The notes below the pieces were generated by a model that had not been told where the DNA came from, made no database searches, and saw nothing but the letters and a program-made list of their open reading frames with translations. Position numbers and translations under genes: made by a program. Shown here in pieces: positions 37,315 to 46,981 of a DNA stretch of 64,000 nt (position 1 is its first letter; each line of letters begins with the position of its first letter). The stretch is from positions 30,508-94,507 of the forward strand of contig NZ_NKHR01000018.1 in the NCBI RefSeq assembly GCF_014467285.1, written 5' to 3'. Origin of the DNA: Xenorhabdus sp014467285. GTDB taxonomy: Bacteria > Pseudomonadota > Gammaproteobacteria > Enterobacterales > Enterobacteriaceae.

Positions 37315-37779
37315 GTGGTTAAATTAAAGATAAGACAGTATGTAATTGGTTCAATAATTACTATTGCCATTATTGGTACTGCTGCAACGTTTTGTTTTGA
37401 ATCCCCGCGTCCCAGCGTTGCGCAAGTATTATACTCGAAGCCTATTAGATCAACTGTTGCGGTTAGTCAATTCTATTGCCATATCACGGTATCTCCCATT
37501 ACTGCTACAGTAAAAGATATTACGGAACGTTTTTTACCGAATTATGAATATCGTATATTAACACTTATTAATACTTTAAAAGTAAAGAGAGAATATCCTG
37601 CGTTAAAGCATTCGGAGCTAAAAAATTGCATCACCGTTGATGTTAAGCAACCACGTGTTGTTGGGTACGATGTCGTTTATCGTATCGGAGATAAACTAGG
37701 GAAAATCAGGATACCATATATACCAGGGGAAACGATTCCTTTAAATGAGAAAGGCCAATTAATTCTAAAAGTACAATAG
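37315..37779 (+). CDS. umoD: UmoD-like envelope protein (flagellar master operon upregulator family)
   Basis: A 154-residue protein with one N-terminal membrane segment or uncleaved signal (about residues 9-26) and a periplasmic domain. The C-terminal VVGYDVVYRIGDKLGKIRI...IPLNEKGQLIL matches the end of E. coli YcfJ and of Proteus UmoD, which raises flhDC expression and so swarming. The position between ndh and mfd is that of E. coli ycfJ. The glycine-zipper segment of YcfJ is missing here, as expected for UmoD. GTG 37315 is the start (AAGG eight bases upstream); the ATG two bases earlier is out of frame. Confidence 0.8.
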   Translation: MVKLKIRQYVIGSIITIAIIGTAATFCFESPRPSVAQVLYSKPIRSTVAVSQFYCHITVSPITATVKDITERFLPNYEYRILTLINTLKVKREYPALKHSELKNCITVDVKQPRVVGYDVVYRIGDKLGKIRIPYIPGETIPLNEKGQLILKVQ

Positions 37780-37827
37780 AATAATACGTTCGCGATACTC
37801 TTTAGCAGAGGGTTATTTAGAAGATTA

Positions 37828-37887
37828 CACTGTTTAGCGGGGAGTTCACATAAAATTAAATTGGTGAACTGTATTAGCAAAACAGTG
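37828..37887. repeat. Nested inverted repeats between umoD and mfd
   Basis: Outer arms CACTGTTT/AAACAGTG and inner arms AGTTCAC/GTGAACT are arranged concentrically in 60 bp between two convergent genes, probably a two-way terminator structure, though T-runs are weak. Confidence 0.5.
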
Positions 37888-37932
37888 CAATCATAAAATT
37901 AACTCCTCAACTTTTAATTTACAGATTGAGGA

Positions 37933-40900
37933 CTATTGGGGACAACTCTGATGTTGAACAAACGCTTCCAACAATTGCTGAATGAAAGATAAACGAGCCG
38001 CTCGCTCCGTTAATTCTGTAATGAATTTCAGTTTAGACGGGCCATCCAGTCGATAGATATGAGGCTGAGTCTGTAATAAACCGATCAAATAATTAGGATC
38101 GACTTTATTATCATTGCTAAAATCAATGAAGCCCCCTTTCTCATGTGCTTCAATACGTTTGATGCCCAATTTACGGGCTATCAGGCGAATGGAAGCCGAT
38201 TGTAACAGTTGGCGTCCCGGGTCAGGCAATAAACCAAATCGATCAATGAGTTCGACTTTCAATTCATCCAATTCGGCATTATCTTGCGCGCTAGCGATGC
38301 GTTTGTAGAAAGACAGGCGCATGTTTACGTCCGGGATATAATCATCGGGTAAAAGTACCGGCATGCGTAGCTCTATGTCGGTCTGATTATTGGTGAGATC
38401 TTCAAGTGAAGGTTCACGCCCGTTTTTGAGTGCATCAACAGCACTTTCCAACAATTCCATATAGAGGGTGAAACCGACGCTGGCCATCTGCCCACTTTGA
38501 TCTTCACCTAGTAATTCACCTGCCCCCCTGATTTCCAGATCATGAGTCGCCAACGCAAAACCGGCGCCTAAATCCTCAAGAGATGCGATAGCCTCCAGCC
38601 GTTTTTGGGCATCACTGGTCATCGCTTTTGGATGTGGCGTCAGCAAATAAGCATAGGCTTGATGATGAGAGCGTCCGACACGTCCACGTAATTGGTGTAA
38701 TTGCGCTAATCCAAAATGATCGGCGCGTTCAATGATAATGGTATTGGCACTGGGAATATCGATACCTGTTTCAATAATGGTGGTACACACCAAAACATTA
38801 AAGCGTTGGTGATGGAAATCTGTCATAACGCGTTCCAAATCACGTTCACGCATTTGACCATGTCCTACAACAATTCTGGCTTCGGGAACTAGTTCTTCCA
38901 ATCGTGCTTTTGCTTTTTCAATGTTTTCGACATCGTTATAAAGATAATAAACTTGCCCGCCACGCAATATTTCACGCAGGATGGATTCACGAACAACGAG
39001 ACTGTCATATTCCCGCACAAAGGTTTTTACTGCCAAACGACGGGCAGGAGGAGTAGCGATAATAGACAAATCGCGCATGCCACTCATTGCCATATTGAGT
39101 GTACGAGGAATTGGCGTTGCAGTAAGCGTTAGGACATCAACATCTGCACGAATGGCTTTAATACGTTCCTTATGGCGAACGCCGAAGCGATGTTCTTCAT
39201 CAACGATTAACAAGCCGAGATCTTTCCAGCGCAGATCACTTTGCAGAAGTTTATGGGTGCCAATAATGATATCCACTTTCCCTTCAGCCGCCATGTCAAT
39301 GACTTGTTGTTGTTCCTTTGCACTGCGAAAGCGTGACATAACTTCAATGTGCACAGGCCAATTAGCAAAGCGATCACGGAAATTATCATAATGCTGCTGT
39401 GCCAATAGGGTTGTTGGTACAAGTACGGCGACTTGCTTGTTATTGGTAATGGACAGAAATGCGGCACGCATCGCCACTTCTGTTTTTCCAAACCCGACAT
39501 CGCCACATACCAGACGATCCATAGCAATGGGCTGACACATATCACCCAGTACAGCGTTGATGGTCTGTTCCTGATCTGGTGTCGTATCGAATGGGAAACT
39601 TTGGCAGAACAGTTGGTATTGTTCATGATCTTGCTCAAAGGCAAAACCCGGCTTAACAGCGCGTTGGGCATAAACATCCAATAGTTCGGCGGCAACATCA
39701 CGCACTTTTTCGGCCGCTTTTTGGCGGGCCTTGCTCCATGCTTCTCCTCCCAGTTTATGCAGCGGCGCGCTTTCCTCTGCCCCACCAGCATAACGGCTTA
39801 TAAGATGGAGAGAGGAGACTGGCACATACAGTTTGTCTTCCCCTGCATAAGTAAGGATAAGATACTCAGCTTTGATGCTACCCGCTTCCAGCGTTGTCAG
39901 ACCTTGATAACGCCCGACACCATGTTCAAGATGTACGACAGGTTGACCGTGCCGTAACTCAGCGAGATTTCGGATTAGCGTATCAGTATTGATAGTACGC
40001 CGGTTATCCTGACGGCGACGACTGACTCGTTCCCCAAGCATGTCACTTTCACAAATAAGCGCGAGTTTATTGTCTTCATCAATAAAACCGTGTTCTGATG
40101 CTCCAATCATCAAAAAATGGCCGGGTTTATCAGCATCTGTTAGTTGGCTTATTTTGACTGGATTGACTTTGATTCGTGATAACAATTCTTGTACGGATTC
40201 CCGGCGTCCTTCACTTTCCACCGAAAACACAATCTTACCGTTAAACTGCTCCATAAAACGGCGTAATTTATCCAAAGGCGCTTTCTGCTGTGGAGACACT
40301 GATAGATCAGGCAGAACTTGATAAGCAAGATTGATGTTTCCTGCTTTTTGGGGAAGTGTTTCGTTATCAACTTGAAGGCGGGGCCAGTTTTTTAACGCTG
40401 AGAATAGCTTATTGACTGGCAACCAAATCCGCTCAGGGGGGAGTAGCGGACGCATGGGATCAACTTTGCGGCTTTCAAATCGTAGTTTTGTGTCCTGCCA
40501 GAAACGCTCGGCAGCGCTGATAAAATCCTGCGTGATGAGCAGCGTATTTTCGGGCAGATAATCAAAGATGGTCGGCAAGGGCTGTTCAAAGAATAGCGGC
40601 TGCCAATACTCAATGCCGGCGGGTAACACTTTTTTACTGACTTGCTGATAAATATGTTCAGCATCACGGCGAACTTCAAACTGCTCACGCCATTGACTGC
40701 GAAATAGTTCAATCGCATCTTGGTCAGTTGGAAATTCATGGGCTGGCAATAAACTGATTTTTTCCACTTCTGCCAGCGTTCGTTGGGTATCCACATCAAA
40801 GGTGCGCAGACTATCGATCTCATCATCAAAAAAATCAATGCGATAAGGATATTCACTCCCCATTGGAAACAGATCGAACAAGGCTCCGCGCGTAGCAAAT

Positions 40901-41382
40901 TCACCATGTTCAAGCACCTGTTCAACGCTGCGATAACCGGCTTGTTCTAATTCTGCCCGCAGCTTATCACGGGAAAGGTGTTGCCCCTTGTGCATGACTA
41001 AAGCGTGTCCCTTGAGGTACTCATGGGGGCAGACACGTTGCATCAGCGTATTGACAGGTAGGATTAATGCGCCTTTTGTCATGAATGGCAGGTGATACAG
41101 CGTAGATAGACGGTTAGAGATGATTTCCTGATGAGGAGAGAAACTATCATAGGGCAAGGTTTCCCAATCTGACATCATATTTATCGGTGCGTGGGTGAAT
41201 TGCTGGATTTCATCACGCAATCGAAGGGCATTCTGCATATCCTTTGTTACCAGCAGAATTGGCCCTGAGTGGCGTTCAATGATTGCGGCGCATTCAACAG
41301 CGCAGGCGGCACCGGTCAAATGACCTAATTGGCGGATATCACCGCGGCGTTCAGGAAGTTGATAACGATTTTTTGCTGACAT
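37933..41382 (-). CDS. mfd: Transcription-repair coupling factor Mfd
   Basis: An 1149-residue DNA translocase that removes stalled RNA polymerase at lesions and recruits UvrA. N-terminal UvrB-like module, central RNA-polymerase-interaction domain (around HLEHGVGRYQGLTTLEAG), then superfamily 2 helicase motifs: Walker A GDVGFGKTE, motif II VDEEHRFG, TATPIPRTL, and GRVGRSHHQAYAYL; C-terminal TRCF domain at the end. E. coli Mfd is 1148 residues. Convergent with umoD. Confidence 0.97.
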   Translation of the reverse strand: MSAKNRYQLPERRGDIRQLGHLTGAACAVECAAIIERHSGPILLVTKDMQNALRLRDEIQQFTHAPINMMSDWETLPYDSFSPHQEIISNRLSTLYHLPFMTKGALILPVNTLMQRVCPHEYLKGHALVMHKGQHLSRDKLRAELEQAGYRSVEQVLEHGEFATRGALFDLFPMGSEYPYRIDFFDDEIDSLRTFDVDTQRTLAEVEKISLLPAHEFPTDQDAIELFRSQWREQFEVRRDAEHIYQQVSKKVLPAGIEYWQPLFFEQPLPTIFDYLPENTLLITQDFISAAERFWQDTKLRFESRKVDPMRPLLPPERIWLPVNKLFSALKNWPRLQVDNETLPQKAGNINLAYQVLPDLSVSPQQKAPLDKLRRFMEQFNGKIVFSVESEGRRESVQELLSRIKVNPVKISQLTDADKPGHFLMIGASEHGFIDEDNKLALICESDMLGERVSRRRQDNRRTINTDTLIRNLAELRHGQPVVHLEHGVGRYQGLTTLEAGSIKAEYLILTYAGEDKLYVPVSSLHLISRYAGGAEESAPLHKLGGEAWSKARQKAAEKVRDVAAELLDVYAQRAVKPGFAFEQDHEQYQLFCQSFPFDTTPDQEQTINAVLGDMCQPIAMDRLVCGDVGFGKTEVAMRAAFLSITNNKQVAVLVPTTLLAQQHYDNFRDRFANWPVHIEVMSRFRSAKEQQQVIDMAAEGKVDIIIGTHKLLQSDLRWKDLGLLIVDEEHRFGVRHKERIKAIRADVDVLTLTATPIPRTLNMAMSGMRDLSIIATPPARRLAVKTFVREYDSLVVRESILREILRGGQVYYLYNDVENIEKAKARLEELVPEARIVVGHGQMRERDLERVMTDFHHQRFNVLVCTTIIETGIDIPSANTIIIERADHFGLAQLHQLRGRVGRSHHQAYAYLLTPHPKAMTSDAQKRLEAIASLEDLGAGFALATHDLEIRGAGELLGEDQSGQMASVGFTLYMELLESAVDALKNGREPSLEDLTNNQTDIELRMPVLLPDDYIPDVNMRLSFYKRIASAQDNAELDELKVELIDRFGLLPDPGRQLLQSASIRLIARKLGIKRIEAHEKGGFIDFSNDNKVDPNYLIGLLQTQPHIYRLDGPSKLKFITELTERAARLSFIQQLLEAFVQHQSCPQ

Positions 41383-42175
41383 AAGTGTTTGATGTGTTCT
41401 CTAAGATTCAGTTCATTCCCAACACACTTTTGACCCAGTAGCCTTGTAATAAATAAGCTGGCAGGTTGAGAGAAAGTAAAAAAACAGAACCGGGACGTGA
41501 ATGGCTCCATAAAGTACAGCTACCCTTTATTATCCTCGTACACTTTGCTTTGGCAACAGGAGAGTAGCAGATTTCATGTTTAGATCAGAAATGAGTGATT
41601 TGGCACACTTGGAGATTGTTGATAACTAAAATTTATTTTTTTATTGATGAGGCTGAAATACTTGTCAGAAAATTTGGATTGACTGAGGTGTTGTACCATG
41701 ATGTGGTGTATAACTTTCTGAATTCAGCAATGAGATACGCTGAAATTATTTTGCATAAAAGCCAATATGGAAAGATAAAGTTTCTATATTTAATAGTCAG
41801 TATTCCATCCTGCATCTAAAATTTCCATCGTAACGACCCACTGGATTCGTCAGTACAAAAATATAAAAAATAGAGAGAGTATTATATGGTGATACTTTTG
41901 TAGCTATTGATGTGAACATGAATAAATGGAATGCAAAGATATTTTAGAAACTATTTTGTATATTATAATATAAGTAACTATTTTATTTTGATGGTATATT
42001 TAATGCTAGATGATAAAGTGTTTTCTATTTTATTATTAAGATTGAATATCAGATATCTGATTAATTTTATATGTTTTATTATAGGAGGATACATGTATAT
42101 TAATCATTTAATGATGGGGGTTAATATATAAATGTGTAATTTAACTTTCATGGAATTTAAAGGGTGGGAAATAAA
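41383..42175. other. AT-rich intergenic region before the accessory operon
   Basis: These 793 bp contain the mfd promoter on the left and, from about 41590 on, very AT-rich DNA. Small frames at 41595-41819 and 41931-42131 have no ribosome site or family features and I leave them out. The composition shift marks the left edge of an acquired island. Confidence 0.5.
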
Positions 42176-42658
42176 ATGATTGAAATTCTTGATGTCTGGG
42201 GTGAGGGAAGAATTGTTGATGGTAACTGTTCATCTGTTTTTTGTCCAGGTACTATCATTACAGGTTTTCCAAATTCAGTAAATATAAATAAATATGATCA
42301 AAAAATTTCTAATGGTCCTAATAGAGGAATGGATATTCCTAATCTTTCACCTGTTGATGATTATATAAATCCAAAATTTGCTATAGAAAGTGGTTCATGT
42401 AAATATATTACATTAATGGGATCACCGTTAAGTCGCGGTACAGCTGAAGAGATTTTGCGGGTTTTCAGTGAAGAGCAGGGATTTGGGAATATCTTTTTCT
42501 ATGATTTATATTATGTATCTTTACAAATGTTTATAGGTATGGCTAGAGATAATTTTGTAATACATGATGGTCGGTATAAACCGGCTGAATTAAAACATCC
42601 TTTCAATGAGATTACAGCAAGCGCTGTTGATGTTTTCTTGCGTGAGTATACTTGTTAA
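42176..42658 (+). CDS. Unrecognised protein, first gene of accessory operon
   Basis: A 160-residue protein (start ATG 42176, MIEILDVWGEG; an ATG 12 bases earlier is possible). It has no signal peptide or membrane helix, three Cys in the first and last parts (GNCSSVFCPG, EYTC), and a mixed alpha/beta look: SKYITLMGSPLSRG-like central strand and loop, then a helix (AEEILRVFSEEQG) and FFYDLYYVSLQMF. I do not recognise the family. It is translated with the next gene: 15 bp separate them with a perfect AGGAGG between. AT-rich codon use unlike neighbouring core genes points to transfer. Confidence 0.7.
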   Translation: MIEILDVWGEGRIVDGNCSSVFCPGTIITGFPNSVNINKYDQKISNGPNRGMDIPNLSPVDDYINPKFAIESGSCKYITLMGSPLSRGTAEEILRVFSEEQGFGNIFFYDLYYVSLQMFIGMARDNFVIHDGRYKPAELKHPFNEITASAVDVFLREYTC

Positions 42659-42673
42659 AATCCAGGAGGATTT

Positions 42674-43069
42674 ATGGCTAAAGTTACTGATATTGTTTCC
42701 ATTGCTAATAATACACCTTATACGATGTCTTTAATAAATGGTGAAAATAGTGATCAAATATTTTCAATTGGAGCAGAAAGAGTCTGGAATGGACATTTAT
42801 GGGTACCTTGGATTGGAAAGACTTCTGAAAACTACAAAGCTATAAAATTAATTTTAGGGCCAAAGAGTGATAATTACATTTATGTTTTTCAGGATTACTA
42901 TAATCCTTCTGGTGAGAATGCCGTTAAATATTTTGAGGGATTATCTATGAACTACGATGGTGACACCAAAGAAGTTGAAGGTGATAATAGAGGTGGTGGA
43001 AGAAAAGTTCTGGTGGTGAATCTAACTGGTAGAAATTATATTTTGAAAATGTTCAGTGGAAATCTATGA
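42674..43069 (+). CDS. Unrecognised small beta-rich protein, second gene of accessory operon
   Basis: A 131-residue protein with no signal peptide or membrane helix, predicted by eye to be nearly all beta: alternating strands VTDIVSIANNTPYTMSLI, FSIGAERVW, LWVPWIG, AIKLILG, YIYVFQDYY and RKVLVVNLTGRNYILK, rich in Trp, Tyr and Asn. Small cytosolic beta-sandwich proteins of this build in insect-associated bacteria include lectins and insecticidal proteins, but no specific match is claimed. AGGAGG ribosome site ten bases upstream; probably made in quantity. It pairs with the preceding gene in a two-gene operon ended by the hairpin at 43122. Confidence 0.75.
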   Translation: MAKVTDIVSIANNTPYTMSLINGENSDQIFSIGAERVWNGHLWVPWIGKTSENYKAIKLILGPKSDNYIYVFQDYYNPSGENAVKYFEGLSMNYDGDTKEVEGDNRGGGRKVLVVNLTGRNYILKMFSGNL

Positions 43070-43688
43070 TAGTTACAACATAAATTCGTATAATGTTTTT
43101 CATTAAAATAACTTATATCCTAAGGGAACGAAAAATACGTTAGTCTAGATTCACTTTAATAAAGTGATAGTTCCCTTTATTAATATAAATTATTATTTAT
43201 GGTGTTTTTCTGTGTCTATATTATTTTTATGTTTTTCTAAAATTAAATTTTTTAATTTTTATTAATTCTATTCTTGATGAATTAAGTCATTAGGTTGTAG
43301 GGTTGTTTGTTTTATAACCTACACTATGCTTCGCTATTGTCACTCATTTTCTTCGTAAGTGCTTTAAATGTTCGCTTAAATTCCCTTGACGTAAGCTCAT
43401 TGAGGTTATGATTGTGTATGAAATTTGTTTTGTTACTTTACTTGCTAAATTATCAATAAATAACTAAAACAGTAAGCTTCGGTAGAAGGCAGTGATTTAG
43501 CAATTTTTTATCTTTGATTTGAAAAGGGAGTAAGTAAATTTTGATAAAACGATGATAGTATGTAGTCAATGAAGTCAACCTAATAGTTTTTAATTTATAC
43601 AGAATGTACGTTCATAAATAGAGATAGAATATGGAATTTTTCACTAATCTATTGTTTCTAAATAAACTTCTTTGATACGGCGGATTTC
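43070..43688. other. Intergenic region between accessory operon and lolC
   Basis: This 619-bp AT-rich gap begins with the operon's terminator-like hairpin, then shows no open frame of note, no RNA gene and no clear repeat. The stretch from 43300 to 43450 has higher GC and may be a decayed insertion, but I cannot name it. Confidence 0.4.
43122..43179 (+). terminator. Hairpin after the two-gene accessory operon
   Basis: AAGGGAAC (43122-43129) pairs with GTTCCCTT (43170-43177), enclosing a second stem TCACTTT/AAAGTGA. Short T-rich tail. Confidence 0.5.
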
Positions 43689-44891
43689 ATGTTTCAATCT
43701 GTCTCATTATTTATAGGATTGCGCTATATGCGCGGGCGAGCGGTCGATAAATTTGGCCGTTTTGTTTCATGGTTATCAGCTATTGGCATTACGCTGGGGG
43801 TGGCTGCACTGATTACCGTATTGTCAGTAATGAACGGTTTTGAGCGCTCACTGGAGAGCAGCATTTTAGGTTTTATGCCTCAGGCTATCATTACGTCGGA
43901 AAAAGGCTCTATTAATCCGGTTGATCATCCGAGTGATCAACTGAAAGGATTAAAAGGTGTTAACAACATTACACCTATTGTGCAAGGGGATGTAGTGTTA
44001 CAAAGCCCCGGTAATGTTGGGGTTGGTGTTATGTTGGGTATCACTCCACATGAATATTCTCCATTGGCGGAACATATTGTCGATGCTGATCGTAGTCAAT
44101 TACAATCAGGGCGATATTTTGTCATTCTGGGAGAAAGATTGGCTGCAAAATTGAATGTTAAACGTGGTGATAAAATCCGCGTTATTGTACCAAGTGCCAG
44201 TCAATTGACGCCGATGGGGAGGATCCCTAGCCAGCGGTTATTTACTGTCGTTGGCACATTCTTTGCCAATAGTGAGGCTGATGAGACAGAAATGCTGGTT
44301 AATCAGCAGGATGCAGCACGATTGTTACGTTATCCTATTGGTAATATTACAGGTTGGCGTTTATATCTCAATGAACCTCTGTTGGTTGATGAACTGAGCC
44401 AACAAACCCTGCCGGAAGGATTGGTTTGGAAAGATTGGCGTGAACGCAAGGGAGAATTTTTTCAGGCAGTCCGCATGGAAAAAAATATGATGGGTTTATT
44501 GTTGAGCCTGATTATTGCTGTTGCTGCTTTTAATATTATTACTTCTCTCTCTTTGCTGGTGATGGAGAAACAGGGGGAAATAGCCATTTTGCAAACGCAA
44601 GGGCTGACCCGCCGTCAGGTAATGGCAATCTTCATGATCCAAGGCGCAGGAGCAGGCATCATTGGTGCTTTACTGGGAACGGGATTGGGAGTGCTGCTCT
44701 CCAGCCAGTTAAATAATCTTATGCCGGTTGTTGGCTTGCTGGTTGAAGGCATTCAATTACCTGTTGCTATTGATACCACGCAAGTGGCGATGATCGCTAT
44801 CAGTGCGATGCTGATATCCTTATTATCGACTTTATATCCTTCCTGGCGCGCGGCTGCCACTCAACCTGCTGAGGCTTTACGTTATGAGTAA
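43689..44891 (+). CDS. lolC: Lipoprotein-releasing ABC transporter permease LolC
   Basis: A 400-residue inner-membrane protein of the LolCDE complex, which extracts lipoproteins for transfer to LolA. N-terminal membrane helix with SWLSAIGITLGVAALITVLSVMNGFE, a large periplasmic domain that binds LolA, and three C-terminal helices (MacB/FtsX-type permease fold). Its end overlaps lolD by 8 bases. Confidence 0.96.
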   Translation: MFQSVSLFIGLRYMRGRAVDKFGRFVSWLSAIGITLGVAALITVLSVMNGFERSLESSILGFMPQAIITSEKGSINPVDHPSDQLKGLKGVNNITPIVQGDVVLQSPGNVGVGVMLGITPHEYSPLAEHIVDADRSQLQSGRYFVILGERLAAKLNVKRGDKIRVIVPSASQLTPMGRIPSQRLFTVVGTFFANSEADETEMLVNQQDAARLLRYPIGNITGWRLYLNEPLLVDELSQQTLPEGLVWKDWRERKGEFFQAVRMEKNMMGLLLSLIIAVAAFNIITSLSLLVMEKQGEIAILQTQGLTRRQVMAIFMIQGAGAGIIGALLGTGLGVLLSSQLNNLMPVVGLLVEGIQLPVAIDTTQVAMIAISAMLISLLSTLYPSWRAAATQPAEALRYE

Positions 44892-45600
44892 CCAACCTTT
44901 ATTGCTGTGTCATTACTTGTGCAAAAAATATCAGGAAGGAAAGGTTTCCACAGAAGTATTGAAAAATGTCACTTTCTCCATGCAGCAAGGAGAAATGATG
45001 GCTATTGTCGGGAGTTCTGGGTCAGGTAAAAGTACACTTTTACATTTACTTGGTGGTTTGGATTCTCCTACTTCGGGAGAGGTGCTTTTCAAGGGGCAAT
45101 CACTGAACGATATGTCCTCTTCTGCGCGGGCAGAATTGCGCAACAATGAAATTGGTTTTATTTACCAGTTTCATCATTTATTGCCTGATTTTAATGCACT
45201 GGAAAATGTTGCCATGCCGCTATTGATTGGAAGGAAGTCAATTGGCGGTAAGAAACGTCTGGCACAACAAAAAGCACTGGATATGCTGGCGGCTGTTGGG
45301 CTGGAACATCGGGCGCAACATCGGCCATCCGAGCTGTCAGGAGGGGAGCGGCAGCGTGTAGCGATTGCCCGGGCGTTGGTAAATGAGCCTTCATTGGTAT
45401 TGGCGGATGAACCAACCGGTAATCTTGACCAGCGTAATGCAGACAGTGTGTTTCAGCTTTTGCAAGAGTTGAACCAGCAGCAGGGCACGGCATTTCTGGT
45501 TGTGACTCATGACTTGAAATTAGCTGACCAACTGACGCGTCAGGTAGAAATGCGTGATGGGTATTTACAGGATGAATTAACCCTAACGGGAGAGATGTAA
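44884..45600 (+). CDS. lolD: Lipoprotein-releasing system ATP-binding protein LolD
   Basis: A 238-residue ABC ATPase driving lipoprotein release. Walker A GSSGSGKST (about residues 43-51), signature LSGGERQRVAIARAL, Walker B LVLADEPTGNLD, and the H-loop VTHD. The gene overlaps lolC by 8 bases and lolE by 1 (TAATG), a fully coupled trio. Confidence 0.97.
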   Translation: MSNQPLLLCHYLCKKYQEGKVSTEVLKNVTFSMQQGEMMAIVGSSGSGKSTLLHLLGGLDSPTSGEVLFKGQSLNDMSSSARAELRNNEIGFIYQFHHLLPDFNALENVAMPLLIGRKSIGGKKRLAQQKALDMLAAVGLEHRAQHRPSELSGGERQRVAIARALVNEPSLVLADEPTGNLDQRNADSVFQLLQELNQQQGTAFLVVTHDLKLADQLTRQVEMRDGYLQDELTLTGEM

Positions 45601-46847
45601 TGGCAAATCTGCCTCTTGCATTACTGACTGCTTTACGGTTCAGCCGGGGCCGCCGCCGTTCAGGTATGGTATCTCTGGTTTCTGTCATTTCGACACTGGG
45701 AATTATGCTAGGCGTTGCAGTATTGATTATTGGTCTTAGCGCTATGAATGGTTTTGAGCGAGAGCTGAAAAACCGGGTACTTTCCGTTGTTCCACATGGG
45801 CAGATCTATGCAGTAGAGCAGCCTTTTCAAGATTGGCAATCGGCGCTTGAGCGTGTAAGGCAGACGCCGGGTATTGTGGGAGCGTCTCCCTATATTACGT
45901 TTACTGGCTTGATGGAACGTGGCGAAAAACTCCATGCTGTGCAGGTGCGGGGTGTGGATCTGGAAACTGAAGCGGAAGTCAGCACCTTACCTCAGTTTGT
46001 GCGTAATGAAGCGTGGAAAATGTTCAGGGCAGGCAAGCATCAGGTAATTTTAGGGCAGGGTGTGGCGAATTCACTGAATGTAAAACAAGGTGATTGGCTG
46101 ACGGTCATGCTCCCCAATACGGATCCAAGCCTGAAACTCTTACAACCTAAACGTATCCGCTTACAAGTTGCCGGCATTTTCCAATTGGGTGGGATGTTAG
46201 ATCACAGTTTTGCTTTGGTTCCTTTATCTGATGCCCAGCAATATCTGGATTATGGCAATGCCATTACAGGGATTGCTATCAAAGCTGACAATGTTTTTGC
46301 TGCGGAGAAGCGGGTTTTAGAAGCAGGCAAAGCGACTGAAAAATATGTTTATATCAGCACATGGTTAAAAGATTATGGCTATATGTACAACGATATCCAG
46401 ATGATACGCGGCATTATGTATCTGGCTATGGTTCTGGTTATCGGTGTCGCTTGCTTTAACATTGTTTCAACGCTGATTATGGCCGTGAAAGATAAAAGCA
46501 GCGATATTGCTATTTTGCGCACTCTGGGCGCTAAAGACAGTCATATCAGGGCCATATTTTTGTGGTATGGATTACTGACAGGCATGATTGGTAGCATCAT
46601 TGGCGTGGTTGTTGGCGTTTTCACATCATTAAATTTGACGACTATGATTAAAGGACTGGAAAAACTGCTTGGGCATCAATTTTTGTCAGGCGATATCTAT
46701 TTTATTGATTTTCTGCCGTCAGAATTACATATGATGGATGTTTTTTATGTTTTGCTAACAACATTAGTATTGAGTTTATTGGCTAGTTGGTATCCTGCTC
46801 GTCGGGCCAGTAAGCTTGATCCAGCCCGAATTTTGAGCGGTCAATAA
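45600..46847 (+). CDS. lolE: Lipoprotein-releasing ABC transporter permease LolE
   Basis: A 415-residue inner-membrane permease, the lipoprotein-binding partner of LolC. Same four-helix plan as LolC with SVISTLGIMLGVAVLIIGLSAMNGFERE at the N-terminus, and the periplasmic domain between helices 1 and 2. Ends with ASWYPARRASKLDPARIL, as in E. coli LolE. Confidence 0.96.
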   Translation: MANLPLALLTALRFSRGRRRSGMVSLVSVISTLGIMLGVAVLIIGLSAMNGFERELKNRVLSVVPHGQIYAVEQPFQDWQSALERVRQTPGIVGASPYITFTGLMERGEKLHAVQVRGVDLETEAEVSTLPQFVRNEAWKMFRAGKHQVILGQGVANSLNVKQGDWLTVMLPNTDPSLKLLQPKRIRLQVAGIFQLGGMLDHSFALVPLSDAQQYLDYGNAITGIAIKADNVFAAEKRVLEAGKATEKYVYISTWLKDYGYMYNDIQMIRGIMYLAMVLVIGVACFNIVSTLIMAVKDKSSDIAILRTLGAKDSHIRAIFLWYGLLTGMIGSIIGVVVGVFTSLNLTTMIKGLEKLLGHQFLSGDIYFIDFLPSELHMMDVFYVLLTTLVLSLLASWYPARRASKLDPARILSGQ

Positions 46848-46861
46848 TAAGCCAAAGTATC

Positions 46862-46939
46862 AACATGTACTTAATCACGCTATTGTATGATCTTCAATCG
46901 GCAAAAAATGGATCAGCAAAACGCTCTTAGGTACATGTT
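46862..46939. repeat. Imperfect inverted repeat between lolE and cobB
   Basis: AACATGTACTTAA (46862-46874) and TTAGGTACATGTT (46927-46939) are 13-base arms with one mismatch, 52 bases apart. Could be a hairpin terminator for lolE or ends of a small element. Confidence 0.4.
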
Positions 46940-46981
46940 CTGAGTGGAATTAAGAACATCATGCCTTAAGGAAATAGCCAT

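Noticed and set aside
41595..42131. Two small frames (74 and 66 codons) in the AT-rich gap.
   Set aside because: Low-complexity, Ile/Tyr/Phe-rich products, no ribosome sites; expected by chance in such DNA.
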